From JACDAE01 sp963717195 (lineage in GTDB: Bacteria > Chloroflexota > Ktedonobacteria > Ktedonobacterales > Ktedonobacteraceae): 64,000 nucleotides of DNA. Of this stretch, positions 1-8,674 are shown one piece after another (positions within the stretch are counted from its first letter, which is position 1; the number at the start of each line of letters is the position of its first letter). The notes under the pieces were generated by a model, which saw nothing but the letters and a program-made list of their open reading frames with translations, had not been told where the DNA came from and ran no database searches. The position numbers and the translations under genes were made by a program. The stretch covers positions 1-64,000 of the forward strand of contig CAVQVR010000020.1 in assembly GCA_963717195.1 (NCBI GenBank). The letters are read 5' to 3'.

Positions 1-18
1 CTTCGCTACTGACTAAGT

Positions 19-432
19 CTACGTATTGCTGATGTCACGATGAATAATTTTGTGTGTATGTGCATATTGCAATGCTGCTGCAACCTGTTTCACATAAGAA
101 ACTATCGTAGATGGATTAAGGACACTTCCAGCAGGATGCCGTTGACGCAGCGTTCCATGAGGAGCATAGTTCATAACCAGGAAAGGAATATTGTCCTCTA
201 TGCCGAAGTCCAGCACCTGGACAATATTCGGATGGTTGAGCCGTGCATGATTACGCGCCTCGATCAGAAAGTTTTGCCGCAAATTGCTCGGAAAATGATC
301 ATGCAGCACTTTAACTGCTGCCTCTGTCTTAAGATAAACATGCTCTCCCTGATAGACATCGGCGAAGCCACCGTGACCCACCAGGCGAACGAGACGGTAA
401 TTCCCGAGTTTTAGTCCGATGCGATCAAACAT
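19..432 (-). pseudogene. Truncated Ser/Thr protein kinase (N-lobe only)
   Basis: This is the N-terminal half of a Hanks-type Ser/Thr kinase, 137 residues. The glycine-rich loop (GHGGFADVY, residues 19-27) and the ATP-anchoring lysine (AVKVL, Lys41) are present. The frame stops right after the catalytic-loop HRD, reading HRDISNT-stop where HRDIKPEN is expected. Neither of the other two frames continues with kinase sequence up to the window edge, so the DFG motif and the C-lobe are missing. The start at 432 is chosen over the longer frame from 609 because a GAGAGG Shine-Dalgarno sits just upstream and homology begins there. It is a close paralogue of the full kinase at 2866-4695. As written it cannot be an active kinase; it is probably a decayed copy. 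Confidence 0.75.
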
Positions 433-777
433 GGTACCTCTCGTACGATCAATTGGCTCTGCACTTCCAGTTTTCATGAAAAATAAGACCTTTATAAGCG
501 GTCTGGTCAAAAAAGCTTGATCATTCCAGCCACTATTATGATGAGAATACAAGAAAAAATACAGAAAAAATATACCTGGCCTCATTTCACAATGGAAGAG
601 AGCCGTCAAAGCGGATAGTAAAGCTATTCCTGATGATTATTATAAACGTAAATGCTGTTCTTGAAAAGCGATAAGGCGTAAATATTATGTGAAGATAATC
701 CTGGTGTGAATGAATTATGTGGGGATATTGAGGTGTGCTAATATGGCTGTGTTAATAGTGCACTCTATCAACTATTT
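433..777. other. Intergenic, no gene seen
   Basis: This AT-rich spacer lies between the truncated kinase and the PhnD-like gene. It should hold the promoter and leader of the minus-strand kinase fragment. I see no convincing ORF, hairpin terminator or repeat in it. Confidence 0.4.
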
Positions 778-1596
778 TTATCTGATCATATAAGAATATG
801 CCTCTCGTACCCGTTTGAACATTACTCGTATAGCGTTGTAATCCTTATCGTGTACAGGTACAAAACGTTCGATGTGGCCTTTGGATAGTTCTTTCGCTAT
901 GTGAGGCTCTTTGTGCATGGAAATAAGCGCTTGCCGTATTTGATGCTTACGATTTTCATCCAGTCCTCTAGCGACAACGAGTGGAGGAATAGTGGAAGGA
1001 CCGAAGCTATCAACAATGCGTATTTTTGCCGCTATTTCCGGCCTTTCCTGGCGGAGTACGTCGAGCAGATGTGAGTCGATAGCGCTGACATGGGCTTTGT
1101 CGTCCAGTACTGCTTGCAATGACTGTAGATGAGAACCTGTCGCCAGTGTTTTCCCAAAATAGTGAAGTGTTTTGTGGCGTTCAAGCAAACTGTAGCAGAC
1201 CAGATTATAACCTGAGTGCGAAACAAGTTCATTATAAGCCCATGTGCAGCCCTCTAGCTCCTCAAAACTGCTAAAAGGGCTATCGGTACGTACGATTACG
1301 TCGGAGTAGTAGATGGGCCTGTGCTGGTAGCGCTGTCCTTGTAGCACGGGCGCGACCAGCAATTCAATAGGGCAGGCAGGTCGATTTTGCATATGCACAT
1401 ACTGAAGCCCGCAAAGGAAGCCAACATCTGCTGTATTGTGTGCGAATTCTTCTAATGATTGTCCAGTGTGCAGGGGAGTTGAGCAACCAATATATTTTCC
1501 CACATACTCGGCAATATACTCATATGTCCGATAGAGGAATGGCGAGAGGAAGGTTGTGAAATGGATGGGTGATGATGACTTTATGGATTGCTGCAT
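778..1596 (-). CDS. PhnD-like substrate-binding protein without signal peptide
   Basis: A 272-residue protein resembling the PhnD/SsuA/TauA periplasmic-binding fold (phosphate/phosphonate-type solute-binding family). Visible hallmarks are an N-terminal strand, a VGFLCG-type segment near residue 58, the YYSDVIVRTDSPFSSFEELEG segment around residues 95-115, which is typical of the hinge region, and a later SAIDSHLLDVL stretch. There is no signal peptide or lipobox: the N-terminus begins MQQSIKSSS. It may therefore act in the cytoplasm as a ligand sensor rather than as a transporter component. No ABC permease or ATPase is adjacent. It lies 50 nt after the hypothetical gene at 1647-2282, probably in one operon. 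A GGAGATAG ribosome-binding site supports the start. The ligand is unknown. Confidence 0.7.
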   Translation of the reverse strand: MQQSIKSSSPIHFTTFLSPFLYRTYEYIAEYVGKYIGCSTPLHTGQSLEEFAHNTADVGFLCGLQYVHMQNRPACPIELLVAPVLQGQRYQHRPIYYSDVIVRTDSPFSSFEELEGCTWAYNELVSHSGYNLVCYSLLERHKTLHYFGKTLATGSHLQSLQAVLDDKAHVSAIDSHLLDVLRQERPEIAAKIRIVDSFGPSTIPPLVVARGLDENRKHQIRQALISMHKEPHIAKELSKGHIERFVPVHDKDYNAIRVMFKRVREAYSYMIR

Positions 1597-1646
1597 ATGC
1601 TATCTCCGTTTCTTGTGATCGCTTAGTTGATATGTGGTCAGGGACG

Positions 1647-2282
1647 TCACTCATAGGTAATCTCGTACATATCTGGATGGCGTTGGTCTTCCCGGAAGGT
1701 ATAGTATTTAGTGCTCTGCAACAAGAGCTCCTGTTGAGCCAGGCCGCCGGGCATAATCCCGTTGTGCAAGCGTATCCATTCATAATACTGTGGGGCCAGT
1801 TGATAGGCGGCGTAGGAGTGGGTATGACAGTTTTTGAGGTGAGTTTTTGTTTCGGCGTTATGAAATACGACCAGATTGTACCAGCGGCCAGTGCGAATTT
1901 CGAGGGAGGAATAACTGAAAATACCTGAGATATTTACCAGTTCTGTTACCATGAGTTCATCTATTCTCTCAATTTCATTGACAATGTTCGGATTGAGAAC
2001 GCGTTGAGTTCCACTGACAAAGCCAACGAATGAGAGACGATGGGGTAGCAACAACTCTTGTGGTTTATACAATACGATGCGGTGTTTACGTTGCTGACAA
2101 TCCTCTAGAGAGTAGCGTAAGGGTTCTGTTGTTATGGCTGGTGAGTCTGGTTGCTGAAGAGTGATGTATAACTGTTGCGCCAGGTATTTGAGTATAACGA
2201 GATCCGGTTTTGCTTTGCTGATACCTCGACTTATGACCGAATTTAGCGTTGCCGTTGTGTGTTGATTGTTATCTTTGTGCAT
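1647..2282 (-). CDS. Hypothetical protein, 211 aa
   Basis: I do not recognise a family. The product is soluble with no signal peptide or membrane segment. The C-terminal half is the more ordered part: it contains an FVGFVSGTQRVLNPN segment, a WYNLVVFHNAETKTH segment and an aromatic stretch with YYEWIRLHNG. It lies upstream of the PhnD-like gene on the same strand and downstream of the small Cys-rich ORF, so the three may form one transcription unit. A GAGGAGAGG purine tract precedes the ATG, spaced about 9-12 nt. Codon use looks like that of its neighbours. It could be a partner or accessory factor of the PhnD-like protein, but nothing in the sequence shows this directly. Confidence 0.6.
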   Translation of the reverse strand: MHKDNNQHTTATLNSVISRGISKAKPDLVILKYLAQQLYITLQQPDSPAITTEPLRYSLEDCQQRKHRIVLYKPQELLLPHRLSFVGFVSGTQRVLNPNIVNEIERIDELMVTELVNISGIFSYSSLEIRTGRWYNLVVFHNAETKTHLKNCHTHSYAAYQLAPQYYEWIRLHNGIMPGGLAQQELLLQSTKYYTFREDQRHPDMYEITYE

Positions 2283-2428
2283 AACCCGGTTCCTCTCCTC
2301 GCTAGAATATTGATACAGGCAAGCGCCTGCGAATTAGGTAAATGACGACCTGACATGACGAGGTCAGGTAGATATGTAGAGAGCATAGTAGCATAAGCTA
2401 TAAAAAGTGTTGAAAGTAGGCGATTGGA

Positions 2429-2692
2429 TTAGTAGAGGCAACAACAACAACTGGATGCATGGGTGGAGGAGCAGAAGAGAGGTCGCATTGAAGCAGTGAT
2501 GCTGGTAGGAGTGAACATCATTGCATTAAAGTCAGTAGATTTGCTCTGAGCAGACTCTAAAATTGAAGTCGGTAAAATATCTAGCACGATTGTGTGTAGA
2601 CGTGCTAAAAGCTGTGAGAATGCTGGTTGTCTTCTCTGTGAACCGAAATCATTTGAGATCGGACCGGGTAGTGTATCGAGTATAAGCTTCAT
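2429..2692 (-). CDS. Small Cys-rich C-terminus peptide, possible RiPP precursor
   Basis: An 87-residue ORF with an AGGAG motif 11 nt before the ATG. The first ~65 residues look leader-like (hydrophobic and charged, no Cys). The last ~20 residues are rich in Ser, Thr and Cys and end in CSSTHASSCCCCLY, with five Cys in fourteen residues. That layout resembles precursors of ribosomally made modified peptides such as thiazole- or lanthionine-containing ones. No cyclodehydratase, LanB/LanM/LanC or radical-SAM gene is visible next to it, so this is a suggestion only. It sits between the full Ser/Thr kinase and the 211-residue hypothetical gene, same strand. It could also be a chance ORF. Confidence 0.35.
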   Translation of the reverse strand: MKLILDTLPGPISNDFGSQRRQPAFSQLLARLHTIVLDILPTSILESAQSKSTDFNAMMFTPTSITASMRPLFCSSTHASSCCCCLY

Positions 2693-2865
2693 CTCTACAT
2701 GTACTCCTGATACTAAAAGTGCTTACCATCTTTTACCTTCATGCCGTTGCATCTAAGGGACAGATGCTTACTGTTATTGTAAGGGCAAAGGAATGCTTTG
2801 TCAATATCCTATAACCTTGAGATATATAAATCATTCTTTTTTATTATCAAATTGACCTGTCATTA

Positions 2866-4695
2866 TCAACCTAGCAACGACGAGAGTACAGAGACGTTGA
2901 CTGTTGGTGACTTTACCTGCTGCCCGTTCTGATCTGTTGCTACTGCCGTCACATGTGCTATCAGTCCAGTAACTGTTGTCAGCAGGCCAACCTGCCAGTT
3001 GAGCACTGCCTGTCCGTTATTGCTGGTTGCCTGGGAGGGACTGTTGGATATAGCAGAAAGCAGATTGTAGGTGACCATAAGCTGTATTTCTACGCCTGCT
3101 GCACTGGCGGTAACGGTGACGGGTACATTCGTATTGTTATGTACCTGTGAAGGGATGCCTGTGATCTGTAGCGTCAATGGTGGTGTGTCTGATGCATGCG
3201 TTGGCATTGGCGTTGGATTGGTACTGCCCGACGCTGGGGGCGATGGTTGTACGCCTGGTGCAGGTTGTGCAGGAGAGCCAGTTGTAGATGTTGGTTGTGT
3301 GCCCGGCGTAGTGCGTCCTTGAGCTGTTGCGCCAGATGAGGATCTGGACGATGAGCTGGAAGAGGTTGAGCGAGAGGCTGGGGGAGTTGATGTTGTGCTA
3401 GATGGAACATTGCGTGCTGATTGTCGACCTGGATTCTGTCCGGTTGATGGCTTCAATCCTTGACTCGAAATGGCGCTCTGTGTTCCGGTATTTCCAGCTT
3501 CCAACAGGGTATATGCAACCGTGCCGCCTCCCGCCAGCAGGGCTATCCCACCAAGCAGAACAGCCCGGCGTGGAAGAGAACGTTTGCGCGTTTGTGGATC
3601 AGTCTGCGTTTCTAGCGCTGGCATCAATAGATCGGGTACCAGTTGAGGAGTTAGTGCTTCGTTGTGTGAGGATGTAGTGCTCGAAAGTTGGATGGATGGA
3701 CTGGTAGCCATCAGTCTGTCTACCCTAAGGTTTGTTGTGATTGAAGGAGAAGAAGCTTCAGCCAGAACGGCCTCTTTATCGGCGTTGAGTTGTAGTGATG
3801 CACGATCAGGTGCAGATAATGAATCTGGCATCAAAGCACCCATGCGTATTTCTTCAGGTATCTCTGTAGTGCAAGGCAGAAGATTTTCTTGACACGCCTG
3901 CTCCAGATTATGCGCGAACTCCACTATGCTAGCAAAACGCTGCTTAGGCTCCTTTGCCAGTGCCTTGAGTACAACATCTTCTACAGCCTGGGGAAGAGTA
4001 GGAATTATTTTCCGCAATGGTGGCGGTGGAGCAAATAGATTCTGGGCCATGATCTCGGAGAGAGAGCCTTGGAAGGGGAGAGAGCCGCTGATCCACTCAT
4101 AAACGACTGTACCTAACGCATACTGATCGCTGGCTGGACGAGGCTTGCCCTGCATCTGTTCTGGAGCCATATAGGGAGGTGTGCCCCCATGCCCTTGCTG
4201 GTCAAGTGAAACGGTCTCGTGGGCGATAGCGGCGAGGCCAAAATCACTGAGCAAGAGCTTTTGCTGGATATCCAGTAGCATGTTCTCAGGTTTAATATCG
4301 CGATGTACCAGTTTCTGATCGTGAATATATTGCAAAGCAGCGGCAGCCTGTTTGACATAGACGAGAATAGTTTCGAGCGTGAGCTGCGAACCTCCTGGAT
4401 GCCTGGCTCGCAAAGAACCGTTGGGTGCGTACTCCATAACCAGAAACGGAATATCATCTTCAACCGCAAAATCAAGCATGCGGATAATATGCGGATGCGC
4501 TACATCTACCAGGCGCTGGGCCTCAGCCAGAAAATTGTTGCGCTGCTTCTGCCCTAATGTTGTGTGCAGGAGCTTGACCGCTACCAGGCGCTTAATATAA
4601 AGGTGCTCACCCAGATAGACCTCGGCAAAGCCTCCTTTCCCCAACAAGCGTGTAAGACGATAATTGCCAAACTGTTGCCCGATACGATCACCCAT
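2866..4695 (-). CDS. Membrane Ser/Thr protein kinase with extracellular C-terminal domain
   Basis: A 609-residue Hanks-type kinase. The catalytic domain spans about residues 10-270, with glycine loop GKGGFAEVY, Lys41 in AVKLL, HRDIKPEN, SDFG and a PPYMAPEQ activation segment, so it should be active. After a disordered linker comes one membrane span (about 372-397, AVLLGGIALLAGGG core). A long Ser/Thr/Pro-rich stalk follows, then a C-terminal domain of about 100 residues that reads like an Ig/bacterial-adhesion beta-sandwich (LQITGIPSQVHNNTNVPVTV). The predicted topology is kinase inside, sensor outside. A GAGGAG ribosome-binding site lies 8 nt before the ATG. The downstream same-strand genes are the Cys-rich peptide, the hypothetical and the PhnD-like gene. 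The target proteins are unknown. Confidence 0.93.
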   Translation of the reverse strand: MGDRIGQQFGNYRLTRLLGKGGFAEVYLGEHLYIKRLVAVKLLHTTLGQKQRNNFLAEAQRLVDVAHPHIIRMLDFAVEDDIPFLVMEYAPNGSLRARHPGGSQLTLETILVYVKQAAAALQYIHDQKLVHRDIKPENMLLDIQQKLLLSDFGLAAIAHETVSLDQQGHGGTPPYMAPEQMQGKPRPASDQYALGTVVYEWISGSLPFQGSLSEIMAQNLFAPPPPLRKIIPTLPQAVEDVVLKALAKEPKQRFASIVEFAHNLEQACQENLLPCTTEIPEEIRMGALMPDSLSAPDRASLQLNADKEAVLAEASSPSITTNLRVDRLMATSPSIQLSSTTSSHNEALTPQLVPDLLMPALETQTDPQTRKRSLPRRAVLLGGIALLAGGGTVAYTLLEAGNTGTQSAISSQGLKPSTGQNPGRQSARNVPSSTTSTPPASRSTSSSSSSRSSSGATAQGRTTPGTQPTSTTGSPAQPAPGVQPSPPASGSTNPTPMPTHASDTPPLTLQITGIPSQVHNNTNVPVTVTASAAGVEIQLMVTYNLLSAISNSPSQATSNNGQAVLNWQVGLLTTVTGLIAHVTAVATDQNGQQVKSPTVNVSVLSSLLG

Positions 4696-5067
4696 AAACA
4701 GTTCTCCTCAGACGTATTCTACATATTTCAATCACCCTATTGTTGAGTATAATATATTTATATCAATGCACCATCTATTATAAAATTTTAAATAAGAATG
4801 AGACATAAATAACGAGAAAGGTACTATTAGTTGAAGCGTAATGGGGGTCGAATATGCGAGCTATGCTGTGTTGAAGTGGGTCATCGAGAGGCGGCAAGTT
4901 GAAGAAACGGGAAAAAGAATCAGTAAATTTACATTTCTCTTGCATCTTTTTGAAATCTCGCCTGTATACTTCGTTATGTGGAGTGAATAGTAAAAATATG
5001 CATATGTATCAACGCTCTATGTTAAATGGTTTGTAGAGCTTCTGAATATATGTTAGAGGAATAAGTT
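4696..5067. other. Divergent intergenic region between kinase genes
   Basis: This AT-rich spacer carries the promoters of the minus-strand Ser/Thr kinase and the plus-strand histidine kinase. A TATACT hexamer occurs near 4964, but its best -35 candidate is at non-ideal spacing, so I do not call a promoter. No ORF is seen. Confidence 0.35.
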
Positions 5068-6621
5068 ATGAGGAGCCATGTAGCATTGCCATCATTTAGT
5101 CTGCGCACAAAACTGATCGTGAGCTACCTGGGTGTGGCTCTAGGGGCCATTTTGATTCTGAGCATCGTTATCACGCAGGTCGTACAATATAATTTTGCTC
5201 ATCAGCAGCAGGGTATGTTTAACCTGGAAGAAGAGAGCAAGGCGCCGCCCCTTGGAGTAATCTATCATAATTATCAGGATAATTGGAACAATATACCACC
5301 ATATATTCTTAGTCTACCTGCTTCAGGCTCTGATATGGGATCTTATTCAGATCCCCAATCACACGCTATCGTAGTATATCCTTTTAATGGTAATTACAGT
5401 GTAGAGCCCCTGAATGGTAATTACAGCATAGATCAGCAAATCGTAGCTTTATTAAATGCAGATTTAACCGTTGATCAGTGTATTGGACGGGCTTTGCATG
5501 GAAATAAAACGGAAGATCGATTGCAATTGCCGAGTGATGATGGTTCTCCCTCTTCCGTGTATTATGCTTGTGAGCCGATACATAATGATGGGCAGTCGAA
5601 TGAGCAAGTTGTTGGGGTGCTGTTTGCGATCACGCCGGTGCAGTATTCAAGTGCATCTCTATCTGCTATTTTCCTGGAAAAAGTAGATCTGGCGATTCTA
5701 ATTACTGGTGGAGCTATAGCGCTTATTGTTATCCTCTTTAGCCTGTTCCTGGCGCGTGGGCTGACGAAGCCACTGAAATCGCTTACTACAGCGGTAGAGC
5801 GCATGCAGAGTGGAGATTATACTCAACGTGTAGAGCCTCCCAAATCTCAAGATGAGATAGGGCACCTGTCGTATGCCTTTAATGCGATGGCGAGCACTAT
5901 TGAGACCGATGTGACTGAGCTACGTCGCCAGGATGAATTGAGGCGCGACCTGATCGCGAATATTGCGCATGATCTTGCCACCCCTCTGACCTCTGTGCAG
6001 GGTTTTAGCGAGGCATTGGCTGATGATGTCATAACGAATGCGCAGGTGCGCCAGGAGACTGCGCAACTGATCGGACGTGAAGTACAGCGTCTGCGCCGCC
6101 TGGTTGGTGATATACAGAATATGACCTCGCTGGAGTCTGGACGCCTTCATCTCGATCTGGCTCCTCTGGATCTGTATGCCCTGGTCAATGAGACACTTGA
6201 GGTCGTGGGATTTGAATGTGAGCAGGTGGGAATTGTGGTGCGCAATGAGATGTCGCCGGGAATGCCCCTGGTCCTGGCTGATAGTGACCGTATCACCCAG
6301 GTGCTGCTCAACCTGGTGGATAATGCGCGTCGTCACACGCCTGCTGGTGGTACTATCACCATTGGAACAAGGCCAGATGATCAGCGCCTGACTGTCTGGG
6401 TCGGCGATACTGGTGCAGGCATCGATCCTGCCGATCTCTCTCACATCTTTGAGCGCTTCTACCGTGCGGATCGTTCGCGTACAACGACGACGGGTGGTAG
6501 TGGTCTTGGTCTGGCCATCGTCAAAGCAATCATTACTGCTCATGGCGGGACGATCCGCGCTGAAAGCCAGCCTGGCCAGGGAACACGTATTACGTTTACG
6601 CTTCCCCTGGCACGTGGATGA
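5068..6621 (+). CDS. Orphan sensor histidine kinase (HAMP-HisKA-HATPase)
   Basis: A 517-residue membrane sensor kinase. The order is transmembrane helix 1 (about 13-35), an extracytoplasmic sensor region of about 170 residues, helix 2 (about 212-232), HAMP (about 233-285), HisKA with the phospho-acceptor in AHDLATPLTS, and a HATPase domain with NLVDNARRH (N box), VGDTGAGID (G1) and GGSGLGLAIV (G2). The H box is slightly unusual: DLATP replaces the common ELRTP. All ATP-binding motifs are intact. No response regulator lies next to it, so it is an orphan whose partner is elsewhere. A weak AGAGG ribosome-binding site precedes the ATG. The gene ends before an inverted repeat at 6708-6789. Confidence 0.93.
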   Translation: MRSHVALPSFSLRTKLIVSYLGVALGAILILSIVITQVVQYNFAHQQQGMFNLEEESKAPPLGVIYHNYQDNWNNIPPYILSLPASGSDMGSYSDPQSHAIVVYPFNGNYSVEPLNGNYSIDQQIVALLNADLTVDQCIGRALHGNKTEDRLQLPSDDGSPSSVYYACEPIHNDGQSNEQVVGVLFAITPVQYSSASLSAIFLEKVDLAILITGGAIALIVILFSLFLARGLTKPLKSLTTAVERMQSGDYTQRVEPPKSQDEIGHLSYAFNAMASTIETDVTELRRQDELRRDLIANIAHDLATPLTSVQGFSEALADDVITNAQVRQETAQLIGREVQRLRRLVGDIQNMTSLESGRLHLDLAPLDLYALVNETLEVVGFECEQVGIVVRNEMSPGMPLVLADSDRITQVLLNLVDNARRHTPAGGTITIGTRPDDQRLTVWVGDTGAGIDPADLSHIFERFYRADRSRTTTTGGSGLGLAIVKAIITAHGGTIRAESQPGQGTRITFTLPLARG

Positions 6622-6707
6622 GAGAGGATTGAAGGATAGCGGTCCATACGCTACTGGGTGTCGTAAACGCCAATACCGTTCAAATACCGAGAATCTCTCC
6701 TTCTGGG

Positions 6708-6789
6708 GTAGGGGGATGAGCTTGCCTCCGCCCTGGCCGCCACATCGTCTTGTTCCCCCACCAGGGCGGAGGCAAGCTCACGCCCCTAC
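6708..6789. repeat. Long inverted repeat, GTAGGGG family
   Basis: Two 29-nt arms (6708-6736 and 6761-6789) are reverse complements with only two mismatches and are separated by 24 nt. The outer ends read gtaggggg and cgcccctac. The same outer motif recurs in hairpins at 16281-16381 and 25359-25408, so this looks like a dispersed REP/MITE-like element. It lies between convergent genes and may also end transcription, but it has no T tract. Confidence 0.8.
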
Positions 6790-6844
6790 GCGAATTTCCT
6801 TCATTCGTTTTATTTGAATGGTATTGTTGTAAACGCCCCCTACG

Positions 6845-7144
6845 TTATTCGGACAATGATCCTTTGGGTTGGGGATGGACTAAAGGATAGAGATTAACGG
6901 TCCAGCCTACCCCAAAGGCTTGCGGGACCAGGACGTGAGCGGTATCCTTATTCCAGAAGGTATCGCGTAATTTGTCAGGGGTGGGCGGACGAAAGTCGTA
7001 TGGAACGCGTGCGATAGTGCCATGCCACGTACGTTCGCTCAATGGACGGCGCAATTGTTGAGCGAGTGCACCTCCTAACAGGGAAGCTACTGCTACTCCG
7101 GCAACGAGATTTAATGGATTGGCACGTTTATTTTTCTTACTCAT
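6845..7144 (-). CDS. DUF5808-type small membrane-anchored protein
   Basis: A 99-residue protein. A basic N-terminus is followed by one hydrophobic segment (about 12-30, LVAGVAVASLLGGALA). The C-terminal part, with FWNKDTAHVLVPQAFGVGW followed by TVNLYPL, matches the short conserved segment of DUF5808 proteins, which usually read like a tryptophan/asparagine-rich strand ending in GWTLNF. Function is unknown. The AAAGGAG site 8 nt before the ATG gives a confident start. It is convergent with the histidine kinase and appears to stand alone. Confidence 0.75.
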   Translation of the reverse strand: MSKKNKRANPLNLVAGVAVASLLGGALAQQLRRPLSERTWHGTIARVPYDFRPPTPDKLRDTFWNKDTAHVLVPQAFGVGWTVNLYPLVHPQPKGSLSE

Positions 7145-7353
7145 AGGATGGCTCCTTTATAATGTCAGGATGTGCAAGCTAATGAAAGCTTTCTGTTCAC
7201 CTTTTATGATATGTTGCCTTCAAAATGATTGCAAGGAAATTTCATGCAAAAAGCGTAGCTTCTCAATTCTGTGATGAGATTGTGCTAACTTTTCTATTTT
7301 GATGACGAGAATACTGGAAAAGGAGTATGGCTGCGCTTAATGATGGATCTTTC

Positions 7354-8631
7354 TCAAAACCCATCTGATGATGGAATCCAGGTATGACCGTCAGGAAAAA
7401 GTATGTTAAGTACAGAGCGTAGTTCGTCTGAGATTGCCTGTTTTCCCCTTTCTATGGCCTGGTTTATAGGATGATAACCGAATAAAACTTGTGTGAATTC
7501 CTGCATAGTAAAGTGTATGCTGTGAGTCGATGGCCTGCTCAGTTCTACAAGTGTAAGTTCCGGGCCATCAATATGAAGCGTGCAGACCTCTCCATCAACA
7601 ATCAGAGAGACCTCGCCTGACCAGCGTGCCAGCGAACGTTGCCAGCGTGCCCGCCATTCTGGAAGTATTTCCTGGGCCAGTGTCGGTAGATGAACGAGAC
7701 GTGCCATCCACCCTGTATAGCGATGGTGGAAGGATTGGCTACGCACTCCCCATTCGTCTGCTGGATGCCTCCACATGGTTGTGTCTGGTACCTCTAGATT
7801 ATCAATCATCCATTGAAGCACAGGGGCTGTCGGTGGCAGGCGGTAATGAAGCGCTTCCGGTGCATCCGGTCCTGCAAGCAGGCGCGCATGATGCTGAAGG
7901 AGTGCCACAGTTGCTTGCCAGTTATCCGCCGCCATCTCCAGTGCTTGAGGATACTCTTCGCCGCGTGACAGCGTAAGATATCCCCGTGCTTTTCTCGCTG
8001 GATCGATTGCCAGCAGAAGCGGATTTTGGGACGAACGCTGTTGCAGCAGGTGGATCTGTCGTTCGAGTGTGCGCTTGAAACTTCCTGTGTAGAGGCTATA
8101 TTGATGTTGGTACAGAGTAAGTACTGATTCCGCATCATCGATGGTAGCTGGACGCACGTTATAAGTGCTGGCTGGATGTGCCAGGATTGCGCTACGATTG
8201 ATATCTTGCGTCGATAGGTCGAACATATCGGTATAGCCGAAACGATAGTAAAATTTGGGAATGCCATCCAGCATCAGCAAAGTATGCCTGTGAGCAAGTG
8301 CGTAGTTGATGGCATCTTGCATCATTGCGCGGGCTACTCCCTGGTGGCGATATGCCGGGTGTGTTACGACGGCACTGATACAGCCAGTGGTGAGTTGCGC
8401 CGCGCCCATACATAACTTCCGTTCGTAGATAATATAGCCTCCCAGTTGCTGATTGTCGCGAAAGGCTCCGCGTATCTCTTCAGGACGATACTCGGGCGAA
8501 CTGGTGATGAACTGTTGCCAGCGTTCGGCACTCTCTGATGATGGCTCTGGCGCAAAGGCCTGGTCTGCCAGTTGAAGTTGTAGTGTCAATTCAGCGGGTG
8601 TTGCTACGGGTCGCACGAGAATGGATGCCAT
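7354..8631 (-). CDS. Eis-like GNAT N-acetyltransferase
   Basis: A 425-residue acetyltransferase of the Eis family: an N-terminal GNAT domain, a second degenerate GNAT domain and a C-terminal sterol-carrier-like domain. The acetyl-CoA signature HPAYRHQGVARAMM lies near residues 91-104, followed by the YRFGY segment common in this family. The C-terminal region with LIVDGEVCTLHIDGPELTLVE fits the SCP2-like domain. Eis proteins acetylate aminoglycosides or protein and peptide lysines; the substrate here is unknown. Length matches the family (about 400-420). An AAGGAG site precedes the ATG. It lies 43 nt downstream of the symporter gene on the same strand and may be co-transcribed. Confidence 0.88.
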   Translation of the reverse strand: MASILVRPVATPAELTLQLQLADQAFAPEPSSESAERWQQFITSSPEYRPEEIRGAFRDNQQLGGYIIYERKLCMGAAQLTTGCISAVVTHPAYRHQGVARAMMQDAINYALAHRHTLLMLDGIPKFYYRFGYTDMFDLSTQDINRSAILAHPASTYNVRPATIDDAESVLTLYQHQYSLYTGSFKRTLERQIHLLQQRSSQNPLLLAIDPARKARGYLTLSRGEEYPQALEMAADNWQATVALLQHHARLLAGPDAPEALHYRLPPTAPVLQWMIDNLEVPDTTMWRHPADEWGVRSQSFHHRYTGWMARLVHLPTLAQEILPEWRARWQRSLARWSGEVSLIVDGEVCTLHIDGPELTLVELSRPSTHSIHFTMQEFTQVLFGYHPINQAIERGKQAISDELRSVLNILFPDGHTWIPSSDGF

Positions 8632-8674
8632 ATAAAATCTCCTTACTACTCACTCGTTTGATTTTACCACCATT

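Noticed and set aside
5920..6543. 207-codon antisense ORF
   Set aside because: Shadow of the histidine kinase gene.
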